A model generated the notes under the pieces. It was not told where the DNA came from. It ran no database searches and worked only from the letters and a program-made list of their open reading frames with translations. DNA of 10,252 nucleotides from GWF2-43-63 sp964559205 (GTDB lineage Bacteria > Bacteroidota > Bacteroidia > Bacteroidales > DTU049). The stretch covers positions 1-10,252 of the forward strand of contig CAZLHV010000116.1 of assembly GCA_964559205.1 (NCBI GenBank), read 5' to 3'. Both the position numbers and the translations under genes were made by a program. Shown piece after piece: positions 5,667 through 10,252 of this stretch; position 1 is the stretch's first letter; the number at the start of each line of letters is the position of its first letter.

Positions 5667-7709
5667 CTATGATATCATTAATAAGAATGCATCCTCATCA
5701 ATAATTTTCACGCCTAATTTTTCAGCTGCTTGGCGTTTCGCAGGACCCATGTTGTCGCCAGCCAGCAAATAATTTGTTTTGGCTGAAACCGACGAGGCCA
5801 TTTTGCCTCCATGTTTTTCAACCAACGCTTTAAGCTCATTGCGCCGCGACGACGATGAAAAAGTGCCACTGATCACAAAGGTCAAGCCGCTCAATGCATC
5901 GCTCAACAATTCTTCTTTTTCGGCTTCGAAACGCAGTCCGGCCGCTTTAAGCCGAGTGATCAGATTCATGTGATTTAAATCGTTACACCAATCCACAATG
6001 CTGCGGGCAATCACTTCGCCCACATCGCCAATTTGCACCAGCTCTTCGGCATTCATTTGCATCAAGGCATCCATGGTTCCGGCACTGCGCGCAATTTTTG
6101 CGGCCAGCGTTTCACCCACATGACGGATTCCCAAAGCAAACAACACTTTCTCAAACGGTGTTTTTTTCGATGCAGCAATGCCATTCATGATATTTTCAAC
6201 GCCTTTTTCCTGCAGTCGCACCACACGCGTCTTGCCGGTAACTTCATCCAAAAAAACCTTTTCGAGACCCATCAATTGCTCAGGACGAAGCGAATACAAA
6301 TCGGCCACATCGCGGATCAGTCCTTTTTCGAACAACAACTCCACTTTTCCTTCGCCCAGACTATCGATGTTCATTGCTTTGCGCGAAATGAAGTGCTCAA
6401 TTTTTCCACGTAACTGGGGCGAACAACCCTCGTCGTTCGGGCATACCCATGCAGCTTCGCCTTCGTTGCGCTGCAGCGTTGTGCGGCATTCGGGACAATG
6501 TGTGGCATAGATAAATGGTACACTGTCGGCGGGCCGCAAACTTTGCTCCACGGCAATTATTTTTGGAATAATTTCGCCACCTTTTTCCACATAAACGCTG
6601 TCGCCCACACGGATGTCGAGTTGCGAAATCACATCCGCATTATGAAGTGTGGCACGTTTCACTGTGGTGCCAGCCAGTTGAACAGGTTCTAAATTGGCCA
6701 CCGGCGTAACAACACCCGTCCTTCCTACCTGAAAATCGATGGAAATCAGTTTTGTCAGTGCTTGTTCGGCTTTGTATTTAAATGCTACTGCCCATCGGGG
6801 CGATTTGGCTGTAAAGCCCATTTGTTCCTGTAAGGCGATGCTATTGGTTTTAATCACTACACCATCGATGGCAAAAGGAAGCGAGTTTTTCTTTTCAGCC
6901 CATTCGTTCAGGTACGCTTCAACATCGCTTGCTCCGCGGCAAACACGCATATAATCGTTGATCTTAAAACCCCAGCTGCGTGCTTTTTCGAGCATGGCTG
7001 CATGGGTATCGGCCACAGGTTCATCGCTCATGCAAACGTAGAGCATGCATTCGAGGCTGCGCGCTGCCACAATAGCCGAATCCTGCAGCTTGAGCGTGCC
7101 CGAAGCCGCATTGCGCGGATTGGCAAAAGGTTCGTCGCCGTTGTCGAGGCGCTCCTGATTCATTTTGTCGAACGAAGAAAATGGAAGAATGATTTCGCCA
7201 CGCATTTCAAAAACATCGGGATAGCCGCTTCCCATCAGCCGCAACGGGATGCTGCGGATGGTTTTCACATTTGCCGTAACCACATCGCCTTTTTGTCCAT
7301 CGCCGCGAGTGACTGCGCGAGTGAGCAATCCATTTTCGTACACCAGACTGATGGCTACGCCGTCGTATTTGGGTTCGCAAGTAAATTCCGCATCGCCTTC
7401 GGCTGCTTTTTCGCAGCGGGTAAAAAAATCGGTCAATTCATCGACCGAATACACATTGCTGAGCGACAACATGGGAAACAAATGTGCAGCACTATCGAAT
7501 TGTTTGGTTACCTGTCCACCCACGCGTTGTGTAGGGCTGTCGGGCTCCACATGTCCGGTTTCTTTCTCCAGCTGCTCGAGTTCTTTCAACAGCATATCGA
7601 AATCGAAGTCGCTTATTTCGGGGCTGTCTAAAACATAATACCGATGGTTGTGCCGGTTGAGTTCGGCCGTAAGAAATTGTATGCGGGCTATGGCTTCGTG
7701 GTGTTCCAT
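5667..7709 (-). CDS. ligA: NAD-dependent DNA ligase LigA
   Basis: Seals nicks in duplex DNA during replication and repair, using NAD+ to adenylate its active-site lysine. The 680 residues match the usual length (about 670). The N-terminal Ia domain (NRHNHRYYVLDSPEISDFDFD, residues 18 on, split here only for naming) binds NAD+. The nucleotidyltransferase motif CEPKYDGVAIS holds catalytic K114. Further motifs are FANPRNAASGTL (195-206), IDGVVIK (281-287), KYKAE (311-315) and the OB-fold GRTGVVTPVA (329-338). Four cysteines at 405, 408, 423 and 429 form the zinc finger. Helix-hairpin-helix repeats follow (about 440-595), and a C-terminal BRCT domain covers about 605-680 (VISGTFS to NYLLAGDNMGPAKR). 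No domain is missing. The ATG start lies 29 bases after the C39-like gene, and the RAYT follows closely. Normally essential and single-copy. Confidence 0.97.
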   Translation of the reverse strand: MEHHEAIARIQFLTAELNRHNHRYYVLDSPEISDFDFDMLLKELEQLEKETGHVEPDSPTQRVGGQVTKQFDSAAHLFPMLSLSNVYSVDELTDFFTRCEKAAEGDAEFTCEPKYDGVAISLVYENGLLTRAVTRGDGQKGDVVTANVKTIRSIPLRLMGSGYPDVFEMRGEIILPFSSFDKMNQERLDNGDEPFANPRNAASGTLKLQDSAIVAARSLECMLYVCMSDEPVADTHAAMLEKARSWGFKINDYMRVCRGASDVEAYLNEWAEKKNSLPFAIDGVVIKTNSIALQEQMGFTAKSPRWAVAFKYKAEQALTKLISIDFQVGRTGVVTPVANLEPVQLAGTTVKRATLHNADVISQLDIRVGDSVYVEKGGEIIPKIIAVEQSLRPADSVPFIYATHCPECRTTLQRNEGEAAWVCPNDEGCSPQLRGKIEHFISRKAMNIDSLGEGKVELLFEKGLIRDVADLYSLRPEQLMGLEKVFLDEVTGKTRVVRLQEKGVENIMNGIAASKKTPFEKVLFALGIRHVGETLAAKIARSAGTMDALMQMNAEELVQIGDVGEVIARSIVDWCNDLNHMNLITRLKAAGLRFEAEKEELLSDALSGLTFVISGTFSSSSRRNELKALVEKHGGKMASSVSAKTNYLLAGDNMGPAKRQAAEKLGVKIIDEDAFLLMIS

Positions 7710-7738
7710 GCAATGAAAATTGACGGGTAAAGGTAGGA

Positions 7739-8785
7739 TTATTCCACAACAAATCGGCCCACACTCACAGTTTCTCCATCAACTACTCGAGCCAGATATA
7801 ATCCCGGATTCAGCATGGAGACATCGATACGTCCGTTTGCATCCGACATGGTTTTCAGCACAACATTTCCCTGCATGTCAAGCACCTCGCTGTTGGCATT
7901 GGCTGCATGAATGAAAATGTCATTTGTTGCCGGGTTCGGATACACCTGAAAGTTTTGCATAATCATATGATCGATCGAGGCCGGCAAAAATGAAAACGAA
8001 AACAAACAGTAAATGCCCCATGGTTGTCCCGATGCGATGGTCTCATATTCGTACCAGTGCACCTGATCGTCCCATGTTTGGTGACAGCCATAATAATTCA
8101 TTCCGCTTTCTTGTTTGTATCCCACCATGGTAATAAAATGGTCGGTGTATCCATCGCCGTCGGTATCAACCAAAGCCATCATGGGACGATTGTTTCCAAT
8201 TTCGTTCATGTAGCTGCTAAAGGGATATGACGAAAGGTACAGGCTGCTACAGGTGCCGCTGTAGCTGCTAACAAAGGCAAGATAATCGTTGAAGGCAGTT
8301 GCAATATCGCTGCTCCAGCTCCAACCGTAATAATTTCCATAATAGCTTTGCGAGGTGAGCATAAAATCGGCAATCGAATTATTGCTGTGCTCGTCACCTG
8401 ACGGGGGAGCTGAAAGGTCTGTCATCAGGCTAGGATAATAATCCAGTGGCAAACAGTAGTCGTTGTAATTCTCGGCCGAGGCCATGAATTGATTTACCAA
8501 TGGGGTTTGAGTGGAAGCATCACCAGGAAAAAGATCGTTGTAACCATGAGAGTCATAATAACCGAATACCATGCCCAGTGCCGTGGGGCCGCAACCATAT
8601 CGCCAAAGATAGGCAGGCACTCCTGGAATGATGTATGTAACGTCGTTGATATCTTTAGCCCCAAGGCTGGACACATGTCCAACAATATTGATATCTTGCC
8701 TTGGAAACTCGCCGGTCGTGCTTTGCTGAGTAAATGCCTGAACCGAAAGCATCATGCAGCAGAATGCAAAAATAAGCTGTCGCAT
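7739..8785 (-). CDS. Secreted C39-like cysteine peptidase-fold protein with T9SS sorting domain
   Basis: A 348-residue exported protein. The ATG at 8785 is chosen because a signal peptide (MRQLIFAFCCMMLSVQAFTQ) starts there; a further upstream TTG start would add 13 residues. The papain-like C39 signature YGCGPTALGMVFGYYD carries putative catalytic Cys65. DTDGDGYTDHFITMVGY carries putative His216, followed by HQTWDD, which may supply the third catalytic residue near 239. A DxDxDGxxD loop of calcium-binding type sits immediately before the histidine. Residues about 278-348 (NFQVYPNPATND, then LNPGLYLARVVDG) are a T9SS type A sorting domain, so it is probably cell-surface or released. The substrate is unknown; a protease is likely but a binding-only relative is possible. 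It lies 44 bases after the DUF58 gene and 29 before ligA. Confidence 0.82.
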   Translation of the reverse strand: MRQLIFAFCCMMLSVQAFTQQSTTGEFPRQDINIVGHVSSLGAKDINDVTYIIPGVPAYLWRYGCGPTALGMVFGYYDSHGYNDLFPGDASTQTPLVNQFMASAENYNDYCLPLDYYPSLMTDLSAPPSGDEHSNNSIADFMLTSQSYYGNYYGWSWSSDIATAFNDYLAFVSSYSGTCSSLYLSSYPFSSYMNEIGNNRPMMALVDTDGDGYTDHFITMVGYKQESGMNYYGCHQTWDDQVHWYEYETIASGQPWGIYCLFSFSFLPASIDHMIMQNFQVYPNPATNDIFIHAANANSEVLDMQGNVVLKTMSDANGRIDVSMLNPGLYLARVVDGETVSVGRFVVE

Positions 8786-8829
8786 TTTTTTTTGTAAAGA
8801 AAATAAATAAACACGAGAAATCAAAATCT

Positions 8830-10173
8830 TTATATCAGTTTTCTCGCCTTAATTTCAAGATAACGATTCACAGTATCCACTGTCAGACGAGCCGGACTGG
8901 TCAGCAATGGAATCGCACCGGCACGCTGCAGATCTTCGGCCATGAACTTTCTTTCAAAAATCTGCTGCTCTGCAATGGCTTTCAGATATACATCACGGAG
9001 AACATGAGCCTTTGAAGAAAGGATGTCGTTCAGCATGGAATTATCAAAAAAAACTGTGAGTAATAAATGGCGTTGGGCTAAATGCCTAATAAATGGCAGT
9101 TGTCGTTTCAGCGAAATCCTTCCCTCGAAATTGGTAAACAGAATAATGAGGCTTCGGCGGGGAATTTTTCGAGTAATTGCTGAAGCCATCATTTCAAACG
9201 ATGATTCTGAGAAGTCTGTCTGCGCATTGTAAAGCTGTTCCATGATCAGCCCCACCTGACTTCGCCTATTGCTTGCAGGCACAAGTTGATGAATGGCATT
9301 GCTGAATAGCATAACGCCAGCCTTATCGTTTTTCACCACGGCGACATCAGATAAAACCAGGGTGGCATTGATTGCATAATCCAGCAGAGTCATTTCATCA
9401 AAAGGTGCTTTCATGGTGCGACCAGCATCCACAATGCAATAAACCTGCTGACTTCGTTCGTCACGAAACTGATTGATCATGAGTGCATCGCGGCGTGCAG
9501 AAGCTTTCCAGTTGATGCTACGCACATCGTCGCCCTGCACATAATTTCTGATATGATCAAACTCAAAGCTGCGTCCGGGTGTTTGAAGTCTCCTGTGTCC
9601 TGATTCCTCATGCCGGTTCGACACAGCCTGAATTTCATACCTGCGGAGATGAATAAACGAAGGATAACATGGAATCATGCATGTTGCAGGAATGGTGTAC
9701 CTTCTCATAAGCAAGCCAAAGGGGCTGTTAACAAGTACCTGAATATCTCCGAAATGATACTCGCCCCTTGTTACCGGTTTAACAGTATAATGAATTTCCT
9801 TTTCTCTGCCAGACCTTAAACTTCTTCTAAACTTTAGGTTTCTGATTTGAAGCTGCACAGGCAGTTCATCATACACCAGAACACGCACAGGAAACTGATA
9901 GTTGTTCCTGAGAATAATCACCACAGGATTGTTATCCCCATTTGAAAGACGAGGAGGGATTTCTCTTTTCGCCATGATTCTGTTTCCGGACAGCCATAGC
10001 AGCAATGAATCGGCCCCTGCCACAAAAAGTACCGAAATCACAACCACTCCAGCAGGCCTGAAAAGAGAAGGAAAGAAAAAAGAAAAAATATAAAAGGAAA
10101 TCACTACCCCTGCCAGCACAAAAAAGCGTGCAGACAGGAAAAAAGACTTCCAAAATTTAAGCAATCTGATCAT
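8830..10173 (-). CDS. Membrane-anchored DUF58 protein (MoxR-associated)
   Basis: A 447-residue DUF58 protein. Two hydrophobic segments (about 14-36 and 40-60) anchor it to the inner membrane, followed by a beta-rich region. The family hallmark GDDVRSINWKASARRD is at 214-229. A von Willebrand A-like fold follows, with VYCIVDAGRTM (244-254) where a MIDAS motif would sit: Asp249 and Thr253 are present but the middle Ser is Gly251. The start codon overlaps the MoxR stop as TAATG, indicating tight translational coupling. MoxR ATPases are proposed to act as chaperones for von Willebrand A-like partners at the membrane. The size and the two membrane segments fit the membrane-anchored DUF58 type often found with DUF4350/DUF4129/RDD genes better than the shorter soluble DUF58 of the bat operon; this is inference because the upstream genes lie outside the window. 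Confidence 0.9.
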   Translation of the reverse strand: MIRLLKFWKSFFLSARFFVLAGVVISFYIFSFFFPSLFRPAGVVVISVLFVAGADSLLLWLSGNRIMAKREIPPRLSNGDNNPVVIILRNNYQFPVRVLVYDELPVQLQIRNLKFRRSLRSGREKEIHYTVKPVTRGEYHFGDIQVLVNSPFGLLMRRYTIPATCMIPCYPSFIHLRRYEIQAVSNRHEESGHRRLQTPGRSFEFDHIRNYVQGDDVRSINWKASARRDALMINQFRDERSQQVYCIVDAGRTMKAPFDEMTLLDYAINATLVLSDVAVVKNDKAGVMLFSNAIHQLVPASNRRSQVGLIMEQLYNAQTDFSESSFEMMASAITRKIPRRSLIILFTNFEGRISLKRQLPFIRHLAQRHLLLTVFFDNSMLNDILSSKAHVLRDVYLKAIAEQQIFERKFMAEDLQRAGAIPLLTSPARLTVDTVNRYLEIKARKLI

Positions 10174-10252
10174 TACCGGGGAACTTCAACGGTATTTAGA
10201 ATTCTGATTACAGCATCGTCGGGTGTAATTCCTTCCATTTCTTTCTCGGAAG
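10173..10252 (-). CDS. MoxR-family AAA+ ATPase, C-terminal fragment
   Basis: The last 25 codons of a gene that enters from the right edge. The peptide ends GITPDDAVIRILNTVEVPR, which resembles the C-terminal tail of MoxR ATPases (a helix with V-I-x-x-I-L followed by VPxP/R). The stop TAA overlaps the DUF58 start by one base (TAATG). The assignment rests on this tail and on the strong family association of moxR with DUF58; the Walker motifs are outside the window. Confidence 0.78.
   Translation of the reverse strand, partial: SEKEMEGITPDDAVIRILNTVEVPR

Noticed and set aside
7002..7631. Plus-strand 209-residue open frame
   Set aside because: Antisense to the strongly conserved ligA gene; no recognisable domain and no start context.
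8786..8824. 13-residue upstream extension of the C39-like gene
   Set aside because: It needs a TTG start and would displace a good signal peptide that begins at the ATG at 8785.

Overview
The window looks like part of a Bacteroidota chromosome. Two proteins end in the type IX secretion (T9SS) type A sorting domain, one gene encodes a WG-repeat lipoprotein, and there is a MoxR/DUF58 gene pair. Recognisable Shine-Dalgarno sequences are scarce and many stretches are AT-rich. The class within the phylum cannot be fixed from this window.

Left part (1-4978). A non-coding stretch of about 355 bases holds a large palindromic element. Its core folds on paper into a three-way junction: a 13-bp outer stem enclosing a 9-bp hairpin and a perfect 27-bp hairpin. 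Inverted, roughly 9-10-base-spaced CACNAAG/CTTNGTG repeats flank it. Next comes a minus-strand gene for a large secreted FG-GAP/VCBS-repeat protein with ten 54-residue units, an HYR-like domain and a T9SS sorting domain. It has an unusually long N-terminal extension before its signal peptide. It diverges from a plus-strand gene for a WG-repeat lipoprotein, and the gap between them holds a 10-bp-arm inverted repeat that could be an operator.

Right part (5084-10252). All genes are on the minus strand and closely packed, reading from right to left: the 3' end of a MoxR-type AAA+ ATPase; a membrane-anchored DUF58 protein coupled to it by TAATG; a secreted C39-like cysteine-peptidase-fold protein with a T9SS tail; NAD-dependent DNA ligase (ligA); and a RAYT/Y1-type HUH transposase whose GTG start lies 4 bases after the ligA stop. 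Gaps are 44 bases or less, so read-through is plausible, although the functions are not obviously related. The transposase gene contains an in-frame 28-bp palindrome that begins with GTAG on both strands, as REP sequences do.

I see no convincing new multi-gene defence or biosynthetic system. The most unusual items are the three-way-junction palindrome, the REP-like palindrome inside the RAYT reading frame, and the extended signal region of the FG-GAP protein.
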